A stretch of 64,000 bases of DNA, from the NCBI GenBank assembly GCA_026707735.1, contig JAPOWH010000004.1, forward strand, positions 1-64,000. The letters run 5' to 3'. The notes beneath the pieces are model-generated. The model worked only from the letters and a program-made list of their open reading frames with translations. It had not been told where the DNA came from and made no database searches. Positions 44,885 through 54,308 of the stretch are shown here, one piece after another; position 1 is the first letter of the stretch; each line of letters begins with the position of its first letter. The position numbers were made by a program, and so were the translations under genes. Source of the DNA: Gammaproteobacteria bacterium (GTDB lineage: Bacteria; Pseudomonadota; Gammaproteobacteria; Pseudomonadales; Azotimanducaceae).

Positions 44885-46738
44885 TCACAAATCACGCCAC
44901 CTCTCCACTTGTTCCGCATGCTCTTCAGTCAGGTACGATCTAACTTCCTCCAATTGTGACATTGAAAGTACCGAGTCGTATCTACTGTTCCAGATCAAGC
45001 CCTTAGCCGCATTGGATTGAAGTTGTTTTGAAGCAAGCGACTCGATAGACTCGAATAGTTGCAGCGTATCGTGGTCTGCCCAACGTCTAACGATATCGTA
45101 GTAGAACGAGTCGCGGTCATCTTCAGGCAATTGTTCCGCCAATTCCAAAGCCTGCAGAGGCTTGCCTGTGCGAACTAGAGCTTCTCCAATCCAAATTGAC
45201 GCTAGTTGCTTTGATGTTTCGCGCACTTTTGGTAGCAGCTCAATAGCCTTGTCAAGGTCTGATCGAGTCAATTCTAAAATCACCCAGACCTCGGACCCTG
45301 AACTGTACGTTTGTGGGAGCGGCTGTTTCAATGCGATTTCAAATGCGCGCTGGGGATCGACAGAAACTAGACCTCGCAAGGTTGTTTCCATCATGTCGGT
45401 ATATCTCACCCACTCCTCCGAGTTTTGGGAAAGGAGCCAATCAAGAGCTGCATTTGGATCTATCCTTGACCATTCGCCTATTACACTTCGAACTACAGAC
45501 GTCATGTCGAATCCGGCGTTTCCCCATTCTTGAATTAACCGAAGAGACTCTTGTGGAGAGTCTTTTATCAGCTTTGTAGCCACTCCTTCCATTGCAATCA
45601 GCTGAACTGGCTTGGAATAATTGCTCAATAGTGTCGGTATTTCATTCGGACTTGAACTCGTCCATTGGTTCACAATGGCCCACACGACATAGTTCATCGA
45701 TGAACTATTGCCCAGCTGATCGACAGCTTTAAGGGCTGCCGCCGGGTCCGTGTTTGCCCAAGTCAGTGCGATGGAGCGTAGGAGATTCTGCTGGGAATCC
45801 TCATCTAGTGTTGTGGCGTACTCGAATGCAGCGACAACGTCTGACTGAGCCACTGCATTCACGACGCGATTTCGGATTTGGGTGTGGTCGTCGACATCCT
45901 CAGTCAGACTGTCTGCTATCGCCTTCAGCACTTCGATGCCGTCTTGGGCTGCCCATTCCACAGCAATGCGCACGAACGCGTCGATTCGAAACTGGTTTTG
46001 CAGCCCGTCATTGACCAACGTGTTCCAAGCCACTTGCGGCTCATCGATGAGTCCCAACGCACGTTCCTCGGCAAGCACTGCCAAACCAAAGCTCTCACCG
46101 CCAAGTCGCTTGGCAATGTCGCGCCGGACCGCATCCGAAAGATCTTCGCGCGAAGAGAGCAGCGTGCGCATGATGTGGTTTTTGGATCGACCTTCCAAAG
46201 CTGATGCGTTGTCCAACGCTTGATCCAACGACAAGATGGACCACTCGTGGAAGAGGGTTGCCAGCAACACGTCTTGTTGGTGTAGAGGAAGTGTCCTGGT
46301 CTTGGAGAGTGCCGCGTGAGGATTGAGGGACGCAAAGCGGCGAACGACAGCCGACTGAAATGCTTCACGGCGACTAGTGCCCGCTATAGAAACCGACGTC
46401 TCGAGCAAATCGGCTAGAACAGCTTCGTCCGCGTCGGCTATGAGTGAATACAGCCGGGCAACGTGATTGAAGTCGGTCGGATTATTGATGATTTGCTCGA
46501 TTTGAGCGGAAAATTGAATGTCCGAGTCTGAATTTGAATCGACATTTCCTGAAATGGGCGTGCTGGGGTAAGAATCCTTGGTATTGGAATCTTCAGAGTC
46601 GATCAAACTCCATGTGCTAAGTGCAAGGAAAATCCAGCAGGCACCGATTGAAAGGCCAACTCCCGACAGAAGCCCTACGGTCAGCCACAGAAGTGTGTTT
46701 TTCTTTTGCGCACCACGTGATTGCATTGCAGAATCCAT
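44885..46738 (-). CDS. Membrane-anchored helical-repeat protein of unknown function
   Basis: I place the start at ATG 46738; the frame begins at TTG 46756. One transmembrane helix lies near the N-terminus (LLWLTVGLLSGVGLSIGACW), followed by a Ser/Asp-rich linker. The remaining approximately 530 residues are helix pairs of about 30-35 residues with recurring motifs: IALTWANTDPAAALKAVDQL, IGEWSRIDPNAALDWLLS, IAVEWAAQDGIEVL. The W-x-x-x-DP-x-AAL pattern resembles helical repeats seen in various bacterial proteins. There is no enzymatic motif. It probably forms a periplasmic solenoid for protein binding. It faces dnaE2 convergently and stands alone. Confidence 0.7.
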   Translation of the reverse strand: MDSAMQSRGAQKKNTLLWLTVGLLSGVGLSIGACWIFLALSTWSLIDSEDSNTKDSYPSTPISGNVDSNSDSDIQFSAQIEQIINNPTDFNHVARLYSLIADADEAVLADLLETSVSIAGTSRREAFQSAVVRRFASLNPHAALSKTRTLPLHQQDVLLATLFHEWSILSLDQALDNASALEGRSKNHIMRTLLSSREDLSDAVRRDIAKRLGGESFGLAVLAEERALGLIDEPQVAWNTLVNDGLQNQFRIDAFVRIAVEWAAQDGIEVLKAIADSLTEDVDDHTQIRNRVVNAVAQSDVVAAFEYATTLDEDSQQNLLRSIALTWANTDPAAALKAVDQLGNSSSMNYVVWAIVNQWTSSSPNEIPTLLSNYSKPVQLIAMEGVATKLIKDSPQESLRLIQEWGNAGFDMTSVVRSVIGEWSRIDPNAALDWLLSQNSEEWVRYTDMMETTLRGLVSVDPQRAFEIALKQPLPQTYSSGSEVWVILELTRSDLDKAIELLPKVRETSKQLASIWIGEALVRTGKPLQALELAEQLPEDDRDSFYYDIVRRWADHDTLQLFESIESLASKQLQSNAAKGLIWNSRYDSVLSMSQLEEVRSYLTEEHAEQVERWRDL

Positions 46739-46880
46739 TGAGGTGAACCATTGCAATCATACTCACCACCAAGAAGCACTACGGTCGTTGCATCCAAACT
46801 GGAACATCCGGAGCGTGCACGCGTGCGGACATTAGCTGCTCAGATCGTGGGTTTTGATCATGCTACAAGACATTTCCAAT

Positions 46881-46897
46881 CATGACAGAATGTCATG
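46881..46897. repeat. Palindrome CATGACA-GAA-TGTCATG
   Basis: A perfect 7-base inverted repeat with 3-base spacer lies about 145 bases upstream of the helical-repeat gene on the minus strand. It has the form of a dimeric repressor operator; no family is assigned. Confidence 0.45.
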
Positions 46898-46986
46898 GGC
46901 ACGTACTTTGCACTGAACCACGGACTCCACAACCGTGCAATTTGACACCGCATTTTGCGGAGTGCCTGTTCGCCAAGTAGGGGCGC

Positions 46987-47008
46987 TACAAATTCGTCCG
47001 AATTTGTA
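46987..47008. repeat. Perfect inverted repeat TACAAATTCG-TC-CGAATTTGTA
   Basis: Ten bases each side of a 2-base centre, 12 bases beyond the stop of the membrane-protein gene at 47020. There is no T-tract, so it could be a protein-binding site or a weak bidirectional terminator. Confidence 0.45.
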
Positions 47009-47019
47009 TGGTTAGCGTC

Positions 47020-47553
47020 TCAAAGTCCAATTCTTGATCTAACTCTGCATCCTCGGAGGAACTGATAAATGATCAACGCCACGCTGACCACATTGCAAAG
47101 AACAATGGGGGTAACATTTGCCGATGCAACACTGTTGTTTGGGGTCAGTGAGGCAAAGAGCCCAAACAGGTGAAGCAAGACCGCGATAGAGGATACAGTT
47201 GCAAGGGTGAAGTACAGGTTGGCAATGATATTGCTGGCACGACGTGTCATTGACGATTCTGCAGTAGGTGGTTCGGAGAGATCAACGGCAATCTTCGATA
47301 GTTTGCACTTCTCTCGATGTCCTTTTTCAAAGTGATAGGCTATCAGTGCCACGCAGAAGATTTGGCTTGCAAGTATGGTCGCGACATTTACTGAAGTAAA
47401 CGTAGTGCCGGCCAAAATTGCAAGTGCGAGTCCTCCCCAATAGAACAGTACAAAGGCACTAAAAAACCAGGCAACTACGTAATAGCCGTACACAATGAAT
47501 TTGTGTGTGCGTGGGCTGACCGTCATTTGATTTCGAAGTGCGTCGGGCGGCAT
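47020..47553 (-). CDS. Predicted four-helix membrane protein, unknown function
   Basis: The 177-residue product has four hydrophobic segments: VYGYYVVAWFFSAFVLFYW near 22, a second from about 48 (VATILASQIFCVALIAY), a third near 113 (LYFTLATVSSIAVLLHLF), and a fourth near 145 (VTPIVLCNVVSVALIIYQFL). A charged cytoplasmic-like loop of about 35 residues with KGHREKCK separates the two pairs, and the two halves are similar (helix, helix, then YQF/YHF plus basic residues), suggesting internal duplication. It begins at ATG 47553 and stands alone. I do not recognise a family. Confidence 0.6.
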   Translation of the reverse strand: MPPDALRNQMTVSPRTHKFIVYGYYVVAWFFSAFVLFYWGGLALAILAGTTFTSVNVATILASQIFCVALIAYHFEKGHREKCKLSKIAVDLSEPPTAESSMTRRASNIIANLYFTLATVSSIAVLLHLFGLFASLTPNNSVASANVTPIVLCNVVSVALIIYQFLRGCRVRSRIGL

Positions 47554-48097
47554 GACAACTCAGACTTTCGAACTCAGGAGGAATTATAGAGCGTCAAGTT
47601 CTGAAGCAATCGATTCCAATTGCGTTCTGCAAACGATCTGCTCGACCCCCAAACCACGCTACATTGCGGAATGCTTCTCTTTGTTAACAGACAAGCTTTT
47701 CTGCTGCAAGACACAAGCTGTTTCGTGATTGTCTAGCGCTACTGTGGGTTTGCTCTCATTCCGGTATCGCTCATTTTGGCGAAACCATCGTTGACCACGC
47801 GGACTCATACACCTGCTACTTGGTCGGTCTGTGGAGTGGGACTGACCCAGGCACAATGACTTTGGCGTTGACAACACAAATATTTGATCTAGGAAAAACT
47901 GTAGGTATCTAGAATTAATGATTGAATATAAACGACAAATATAGAATGTTGAAGAGATTCTCCATATTTAGAGAGCTAATCGCATCCGTGAGCACACGCG
48001 CGCGGTTCAGATGCGGATATACAATGCAGTTCAAAATCTTGGTCAACAACTAGCTAGCGTCGCCACTACATGAGCGATACAACACAGGAGAGATATC
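47554..48097. other. Intergenic region, AT-rich toward the right end
   Basis: The 544 bases separate divergent genes. From about 47880 to 47985 the sequence is AT-rich and probably holds the promoter for the dioxygenase gene. AGGAGAGA at 48086-48093 is its ribosome binding site. Short minus-strand frames here are not supported. Confidence 0.4.
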
Positions 48098-49327
48098 TTG
48101 TCTCAAGAATTGCAATCACTCCACCAACGCTACGAATCTTTTGACCCGACAATAGTCTCGTTCACCAACCCGGCTCACCATTTCTGCTATCTCAATGACC
48201 AAAAAGGCGATTGGTTAGTGACTACAGATGGCACAACTCTTGGAATTCAGGAGTTCGTCGATGATTCTGCAATATGGAGAGTCTCAGGAGATGGATTCAA
48301 GCACGAGAAATCTGGACTGCGGCTTCAGTCCTCTGCTACTGGCCCCGGTTGCACGTGCAATTTAGCCACTTCTGCTGGGTTTGTCGACAAGACCGGATCA
48401 ATCGGTCAACCAGCGCACTTCAAAGTCGGACATGGCCCAGAATCTCTTCCATCGGAGTACCTCGCCAGTCTTCGCAAACAAGGTTGGGTATGTTTGACTT
48501 GTGTTCTTCCTGCTGACGTAGTTGATGGATTGCAGCGAGTTGGTTGCGTAGACCGCTACGCCGACCGTCAGCCTGAGCGTACTTCGCCACTTTCTCAAGA
48601 TGCCTCGGTTACCAAAGTGACGGTGGAACCTGTTTCACTTTGGTTAACAAGGGAATATATGGGGACCCGGGACATTCGGCTAGGCCATTCACCAGGTGTG
48701 TCTGCGCTTACCAAGGATGATGGCCAAAGAGAAGTACAAGGATGGCATACGGATTTTCCCTACTTGTGGGGGACCGGAGATCGCGTTCCATTACCATCGG
48801 GCGAACTCGTGCTGGGCATGCAACGAAATGTTTGCGTCTCGGACTTCACAAAAGAGAATGGCGCAACCATGTTCAAGTTAGGAAGCCACAGTTCGATGAA
48901 GCCTCCCCCGGAAGAGTGGGGCTTATCCAAGCACACTTATCGTCGAGGCCACCGTGCAAAATTCGGATTGCCTTATGCGGGAACGGAGTCTGATTTGATC
49001 GAAGCTCCAGCCGGATCCATAGTCCTTTACGATGCCCGTATGTGGCATCGTGCGGGGATGAATTTCACGCCGAATCGTCGTGGTGCAATGATTCAAGCAA
49101 TCGTACCTAGCTTCATTGTTCCGTTCATGGATACAAGCCAGACATTTAAATCTTTCCTGAATAGCGCGGCATGTGGTCAAGTTACCGAGCGAGATCGAAT
49201 AGAGCTCGAAAAGTTGATGGTTCACAAGATTGTTGGCCCAGCTGGAGTGTTTGCAATAACCATTGACGATGAATTAACTGAACGAGTGCGTCGTCAGCAG
49301 GGCGCTGCGCGCCCGTCAGCTTACTAG
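48098..49327 (+). CDS. PhyH-family Fe(II)/2-oxoglutarate dioxygenase with extra N-terminal region
   Basis: The 409-residue product starts at TTG 48098 behind AGGAGA. The C-terminal part (about 125-390) has the double-stranded beta-helix signatures of phytanoyl-CoA dioxygenase-family proteins: QGWHTDFPYLWG near 215 gives the HxD iron ligands and DARMWHRAGMN near 315 the distal histidine, followed by RRGAMIQ for 2-oxoglutarate. The first 110 residues are unusual: a beta-rich, Trp-containing segment (GTTLGIQEFVDDSAIWRVSG, then HEKSGLRLQ) with a Cys pair (CTC), not part of the usual fold. Substrate unknown; such enzymes hydroxylate lipids or secondary metabolites. Confidence 0.78.
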   Translation: MSQELQSLHQRYESFDPTIVSFTNPAHHFCYLNDQKGDWLVTTDGTTLGIQEFVDDSAIWRVSGDGFKHEKSGLRLQSSATGPGCTCNLATSAGFVDKTGSIGQPAHFKVGHGPESLPSEYLASLRKQGWVCLTCVLPADVVDGLQRVGCVDRYADRQPERTSPLSQDASVTKVTVEPVSLWLTREYMGTRDIRLGHSPGVSALTKDDGQREVQGWHTDFPYLWGTGDRVPLPSGELVLGMQRNVCVSDFTKENGATMFKLGSHSSMKPPPEEWGLSKHTYRRGHRAKFGLPYAGTESDLIEAPAGSIVLYDARMWHRAGMNFTPNRRGAMIQAIVPSFIVPFMDTSQTFKSFLNSAACGQVTERDRIELEKLMVHKIVGPAGVFAITIDDELTERVRRQQGAARPSAY

Positions 49328-49799
49328 TCCGAGCAAAACGCTTCTCTGCAAACTCCCGGCGGCCATTCTCAACCAAAAAAAATTTTCTTTTGCACAAAGA
49401 GATTTCACATTGACAAACGGGATGGTAGTTGTATACCGTGTCCAAATTAATTGGCCTGAATTTCCTGGGGCAGCTAGGGCATCAGCAACGAGTGTGAAGA
49501 GATTGACATCAAGAATTGTTGACAATCGATTGTGTTTGTTGGTTTTTTGTTTGGAAGAATGTAAAATATGTTAAAAATTATCGACTTATATTCAAAGCAA
49601 TTCGTTCAAAATATTGAGTGTCCACAGGAATTTGCAGATCGATTGACTGCCAAACAAAATCTTGTGGATTATGTCTAATTCAACACATGCAGCACGTCCC
49701 TTGAGCAGGCTTCTGCGATAATTCTCCTAACGAAATAAAGATTTGTCAAGGATTTCGGTACTGCTAAAGAATCCTATTGGCGCAAATGCAAGGTACATT
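49328..49799. other. Intergenic region with an orphan plus-strand promoter
   Basis: This 472-base AT-rich gap contains no convincing ORF. A plus-strand TTGACA (49410-49415), 16-base spacer and TATACC (49432-49437) point away from any nearby plus-strand gene. ACAATCGATTGT at 49522-49533 followed by T-rich sequence could end an approximately 100-base transcript, so a small RNA is possible. Confidence 0.35.
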
Positions 49800-50576
49800 T
49801 TATTCCTGGATCCACGACGCATCGCGTTTCTCACGAAAGGCCGCCATGCCTTCAGCCGCCTCCTCAGAGCGAAACATCCTTCCGCTCCAAACAGCGGTCT
49901 TCTCAAATCCTTCTTCTCTAGACCATGTTGGAACCTGGCGCACTAGTTTCTTGCACTCAACTACGGCGTTAGGTCCACCTCGATTGATCATGTCGATTTC
50001 TTCTTGCACTGCTGCCTTCAGGTTTTCCTTCGGGACAGCACGGTGAACAAAACCCATCTCGACCGCCTGAGCTCCAGAAAACCGTTCACCGGTAAGAAAC
50101 AGCTTCATGGCGTGGTGCGTGCCTAGTTTGGGGATGCACACGACGGATATCACTGCTGGGATTACGCCGATGCGAACTTCACTGAAGCTGAATTTGGCAT
50201 CTTCGACTGCAACGGCAATGTCAGATGCACCTACAAGTCCTAAACCTCCCGCAAAAGCAGGTCCGTTTACTGCCGCTATAACTGGTTTTGCACTATCCAT
50301 TATTCGTGTCAATACATCGGGATAGGGCACAGATCGCCTGCCTTCAATTGACGCTCCGGGAGGACTCTTTAAGTCTGCACCCGAGCAGAAGGCCGGTTCA
50401 GCCCCAGTTATTACAACGCACCGAACCAGAGGATCTGCGTTCGCCTCGCCTAAGTGGTCGTATAGTTCAGAGACCAAAGCGGATGACAATGCATTTCGAT
50501 TTTCAGGTCTGTTTAGCGTTATCCACGCCGCCCCGTCTTCTATCGAATAAAGTGTTGCTTCTGTCGTTGCCATCAT
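49800..50576 (-). CDS. Enoyl-CoA hydratase/isomerase, LiuC-like (methylglutaconyl-CoA hydratase type)
   Basis: This crotonase-fold enzyme has 258 residues. CSGADLKSPPG near 66 and NGPAFAGGLGLVGASD near 105 form the oxyanion region; the position of the first classical glutamate is non-acidic, as in LiuC-type enzymes, and the second glutamate is in SEVRIGVIPAVIS near 135. The SEVRxG-PAVIS signature is characteristic of methylglutaconyl-CoA and isohexenylglutaconyl-CoA hydratases. Its start overlaps the biotin carboxylase stop by four bases. With the carboxylase and lyase-family genes it would hydrate 3-methylglutaconyl-CoA to HMG-CoA in leucine catabolism. Confidence 0.85.
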   Translation of the reverse strand: MMATTEATLYSIEDGAAWITLNRPENRNALSSALVSELYDHLGEANADPLVRCVVITGAEPAFCSGADLKSPPGASIEGRRSVPYPDVLTRIMDSAKPVIAAVNGPAFAGGLGLVGASDIAVAVEDAKFSFSEVRIGVIPAVISVVCIPKLGTHHAMKLFLTGERFSGAQAVEMGFVHRAVPKENLKAAVQEEIDMINRGGPNAVVECKKLVRQVPTWSREEGFEKTAVWSGRMFRSEEAAEGMAAFREKRDASWIQE

Positions 50577-52558
50577 TCGTCTCCTTCAGTTGCACTCATT
50601 TCTATTAGGACTGCGTCTTTTTCGACTTGATCGCCGACCACGACCCGCACACTCCCAACAACCCCGTCTACTGGTGCCGTAATTCGGTGTTCCATCTTCA
50701 TAGCTTCAAGCACTACAAGCAACTGACCCGCGGAAACCGGATCGCCGGCATTGACCTCGGTAGATAGGACCTTGCCCGGCATTGGGGCGGTAAGTCCTCC
50801 TTCGACCTCCACGGTACCAGTCATAGCAAATCGAGGCAATTCTCTCAAAGCGATATCGCCTGCTGGACCATGGGTAAACCACGTGTCGCCCTCACATGAA
50901 ACGGCAAAGTCCATGCGACGATCATTGATTGTCAACTCTACAGATCTTGGAGAAACTGAATGTGTCACAGTTTCGTAGTTGTCTCCACCTACTTTCATTT
51001 CAAAGGATATGGTGGACTTAGCTCGATATTCGAGAGAAACAATAGAGCCGTCATGCTCAAAACTCGCCCTCTCTGGAGGCATATGGGAATTGCGCCAGCC
51101 GCTTGGCACATGAGCCAGTACCGTTGCCTGGTTCCGTCGCCGCTGTTGGGCGGAGATGGCCGCAGCAATGATGGCTTCGTGAACTTCTTTTTTTGACGGT
51201 GTGCGGACTCGCGATGGATTGACTCGTTCGATAAAGTCAGTGGTCGTGTCGCCTGCCAAGAACTCTGGCGTTCGCAAAGCTGCGACTAGAAAATCACGGT
51301 TGTTGCTGATTCCCTGAATGCTTGTGGTCTCCAACGCTCGAGCCAGCTTGGCAATCGCTTCTCGCCGAGTCGCGCCATGAGAAATCACTTTCGCGATCAT
51401 AGGGTCGAATTCTGGACTGATTTCGCTCCCGGCCTCCACTCCGGAATCGAATCTCGCAGAGCTTGAGGGTTTCCAAACGCTAAGCGTGCCAGGGGACGGC
51501 AGAAACTCCTTGGCGGGATTTTCGGCGTAGAGTCGGCCTTCAATTGCGTGTCCGTCTATTGAAAGATCTTTCTGCTGATAGCCCAAGGGCTCTCCTTCGG
51601 CAATCCTTATTTGTTCTCTAACGAGATCAAAGCCCGTGATTTCCTCCGTTACTGGATGCTCGACCTGAAGCCGCGTATTGACTTCCAGAAACCAAAACTC
51701 GTTGCCCGCAACTAGGAACTCTACGGTGCCCGCGGAGGTATAGTTGAGACTGCGTGCTGCGGAAACTGCGGCTTGTCCCATTCTCTCGCGCAATTCGGTG
51801 TCGACTGCGGGCGAGGGTGCTTCTTCGATGATTTTTTGGTGGCGTCTCTGAATGGAGCATTCTCGTTCAAAGAAATGCACCACATTGCCGTGAAGATCGC
51901 CTAGGATTTGCATTTCAATATGTCGCGAAGATGTCAGCCAACGCTCAAGAAACACGGTGTCGTCGCCAAACGCGGCTGCAGCCTCACGTCGAGCTCCCTC
52001 AATGGCGCCGGCTAGGTCCGATTCTTGCTCTACGATACGCATACCTCGACCTCCGCCACCGGCTGCAGCCTTGACAAGAACCGGATAGCCCACCTCATTT
52101 GCCGCTGAGACGATGTCGGTATTGTCGGATAGTTGCACAGCTGGAAGCGTCGGCACGTCTGCTTCAATCATCAATTGCTTCGCTGCCAATTTGTCGCCCA
52201 TTTCTTGAATGGCATTTGCGGGTGGTCCAATCCAAGTTACTCCCGCGTCGATGACTGCTTTGGCGAATACGGCATTCTCTGAGAGAAATCCATAACCTGG
52301 ATGGACCGCGTCCGCTCCCGACATTCGGATTGCGTTTAAGAGCTTTTCCATGTCGAGGTAGGTATCGGTTGAAGTCTCTCCCTTCAACGCGATAGCAATA
52401 TCTGCTTCCCTCACATAGGGAAGGTTGGCGTCGCTATCCGCATAGACGGCAACGGTCGAAATTCCCATGTTCCGTGCCGTTCGGAAGACTCGACTGGCGA
52501 TTTCCCCTCTATTCGCGACGAGGATCGTGCGAATAGGTTTAATGGTTACATTCTCCAC
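50573..52558 (-). CDS. Acyl-CoA carboxylase biotin-containing alpha subunit (methylcrotonyl-CoA carboxylase type)
   Basis: The 661-residue protein carries biotin carboxylase (1-450) and biotinyl carrier domains. ILVANRGEIASRV opens the chain, AAAGGGGRGMRIVE near 165 is the ATP-grasp loop, and EVNTRLQVEHPVTEE near 285 is catalytic. The biotin acceptor Lys 621 is in LEAMKMEHRITAP. The GTG start at 52558 overlaps the end of the beta-subunit gene by 13 bases. The subunit partners the carboxyltransferase encoded upstream. Methylcrotonyl-CoA is the most likely substrate from the LiuC-like neighbour; geranyl-CoA is the alternative. Confidence 0.88.
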   Translation of the reverse strand: MENVTIKPIRTILVANRGEIASRVFRTARNMGISTVAVYADSDANLPYVREADIAIALKGETSTDTYLDMEKLLNAIRMSGADAVHPGYGFLSENAVFAKAVIDAGVTWIGPPANAIQEMGDKLAAKQLMIEADVPTLPAVQLSDNTDIVSAANEVGYPVLVKAAAGGGGRGMRIVEQESDLAGAIEGARREAAAAFGDDTVFLERWLTSSRHIEMQILGDLHGNVVHFFERECSIQRRHQKIIEEAPSPAVDTELRERMGQAAVSAARSLNYTSAGTVEFLVAGNEFWFLEVNTRLQVEHPVTEEITGFDLVREQIRIAEGEPLGYQQKDLSIDGHAIEGRLYAENPAKEFLPSPGTLSVWKPSSSARFDSGVEAGSEISPEFDPMIAKVISHGATRREAIAKLARALETTSIQGISNNRDFLVAALRTPEFLAGDTTTDFIERVNPSRVRTPSKKEVHEAIIAAAISAQQRRRNQATVLAHVPSGWRNSHMPPERASFEHDGSIVSLEYRAKSTISFEMKVGGDNYETVTHSVSPRSVELTINDRRMDFAVSCEGDTWFTHGPAGDIALRELPRFAMTGTVEVEGGLTAPMPGKVLSTEVNAGDPVSAGQLLVVLEAMKMEHRITAPVDGVVGSVRVVVGDQVEKDAVLIEMSATEGDE

Positions 52559-54186
52559 GTGCCGAACTCCTTCGTCCCCTCGACCGCCTTGTTGTGGCTG
52601 GCCGAAAGCGATATCCCCAACACTGTGCGTGTTTCTCTCGGATCAATCATTGCATCGTCTGTGATTCGAGACGTGGCGAACAGGCCTTTGGATCTCTCCT
52701 CTAGCCAGTGTTCCGCCCCGGCGACTCGTTTCTCGTTGGCTTCCTCGTCAAATGGCAATCCACGACGTTGGGCAGCGCGACGCTGCACGATTGTCATGAC
52801 GCCAGCCTGTTGCTTTGGTCCCATAACGGCGATCTTTGCGGTCGGCCATGTATAGGTGAAACGTGTGCCGTAAGCCCGTCCACTCATGCCGTAATTTCCA
52901 GCTCCATATGACGCTCCAGCGATTACGCTGAAATGGGGCACAGTTGAATTCGTCACAGCGTTAATCATTTTCGATCCATTCTTTGTGATACCAGATTGCT
53001 CGAATTTTGCCCCAACCACATACCCCGTAATGTTGTGCAAAAACAAAAGTGATACATCAATTTGATTGCATAACTGTATGAATTGTGAGGCTTTTTCTGC
53101 AGATTCAGACATGAGAGGACCGTTGTTGCCAAGAATGCCCAGCGGATACCCGTGTATGGATGCCCATCCAGTCACCAATGTAGGGCCATAGCGTGGCTTG
53201 AATTCCTCGAAACGCGACCCGTCAACAACTCGAGCAATAACTTCACGAATGTCAAACGGTATCGTCAAGTCCTCTCCCACTATACCCAGCAGCTCATCGG
53301 GATCGTAGATTGGAGGATCAGAAGGTAGAGAGGGTTCTGGGCCCATTTTCCGCCAATTCAGATGCCGCACTACCTCGCGGCAAAGTCGTATGCCGTCCAT
53401 TTCGTCTTCGGCGAAGTAATCCCCCAATCCCGAAATGGAGCTGTGCATGTCAGCTCCTCCAAGCTCCTCGTTCTCAGCATCTTCACCAGTGGCCATCTTG
53501 ACTAGCGGGGGACTCCCAAGAGCAACCATGGCCTGGTTCTTTACGAAGATGTTGTAGTCGCTCATGCCAGGTTGGTACGCGCCGCCAGCGGTAGAAGCAC
53601 CGAAGGCTATGGAAATCGTTGGTATGCGCATCTTCGACAATTCAGTGATTTCGTAGAACAACCTTCCCGATTCTGCAAAATGCCCCGTCTCCCGACGCAT
53701 GGATTGCTCAGGGTCCGACGCGCCGCCACCGCCACCTCCGCCAAGGTCCGCACCTGCAGATTCCACAAATTGAACGTAGGGCATTCTGTTTTCGCGTGCT
53801 ATTTCCAGTCCCCGCATCAGCTTCTTAGAATTGAACGCGTTGAAAGCTCCCGCTCGCACAGAGGGATCGTGCCCGAGGATCACACATTCAACACCTTCGA
53901 TTACTCCGATGCCAACGACAAATCCAGAGCCAACAACGTAGTTTGATCGCCACGCGGCAAGAGGGCTGATCTCCAGAAACGGCGAATCGCGGTCGAGTAC
54001 CCAAGCTATGCGTTCCCGTATCACCATCTTGCCACGGGAAGCGAGTCGCTCGACAGACTCTGTTCCGCCGCCGCGAGCAGCTTCAGCATAGAGTTCTTCG
54101 AGCTCACCAAGCTTTTGCAGCGCATGTTGACGATTCTGAACGTAGGTCTCAGATCGTGTGTCAAGTGTCGATTGCAATACGGCCAT
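52546..54186 (-). CDS. Acyl-CoA carboxylase carboxyltransferase beta subunit (methylcrotonyl-CoA carboxylase type)
   Basis: This 546-residue carboxyltransferase has both halves of the crotonase-like fold. ESAGADLGGGGGGGASDPEQ near 140 and SIAFGASTAGGAYQPGMSDY near 185 form the N-domain site, and NNGPLMSESAEKASQFIQLC near 355 with GASYGAGNYGMSGRAY near 420 the C-domain site. It transfers carboxyl from biotin to the acyl-CoA. ATG 54186 is the start; the gene is 122 bases after the lyase-family gene. Gene order CT-beta, BC-alpha, hydratase is like liu operons, but isovaleryl-CoA dehydrogenase is not present here. Confidence 0.87.
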   Translation of the reverse strand: MAVLQSTLDTRSETYVQNRQHALQKLGELEELYAEAARGGGTESVERLASRGKMVIRERIAWVLDRDSPFLEISPLAAWRSNYVVGSGFVVGIGVIEGVECVILGHDPSVRAGAFNAFNSKKLMRGLEIARENRMPYVQFVESAGADLGGGGGGGASDPEQSMRRETGHFAESGRLFYEITELSKMRIPTISIAFGASTAGGAYQPGMSDYNIFVKNQAMVALGSPPLVKMATGEDAENEELGGADMHSSISGLGDYFAEDEMDGIRLCREVVRHLNWRKMGPEPSLPSDPPIYDPDELLGIVGEDLTIPFDIREVIARVVDGSRFEEFKPRYGPTLVTGWASIHGYPLGILGNNGPLMSESAEKASQFIQLCNQIDVSLLFLHNITGYVVGAKFEQSGITKNGSKMINAVTNSTVPHFSVIAGASYGAGNYGMSGRAYGTRFTYTWPTAKIAVMGPKQQAGVMTIVQRRAAQRRGLPFDEEANEKRVAGAEHWLEERSKGLFATSRITDDAMIDPRETRTVLGISLSASHNKAVEGTKEFGTWRM

Positions 54187-54308
54187 TAGCCAATCCCTAG
54201 GTTGGAGTGAAAACTAGTCCGAGGAGTTCGATCTCGCGTCGAACACACTGGGACCCCATAGACAAGGTGGAGTACCTTACACAAGGGTACTTTTCGCGGA
54301 TAGGATCG

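Noticed and set aside
47659-47877. 72-codon minus-strand ORF in the intergenic region
   Set aside because: No RBS, no motif, low-complexity basic composition.
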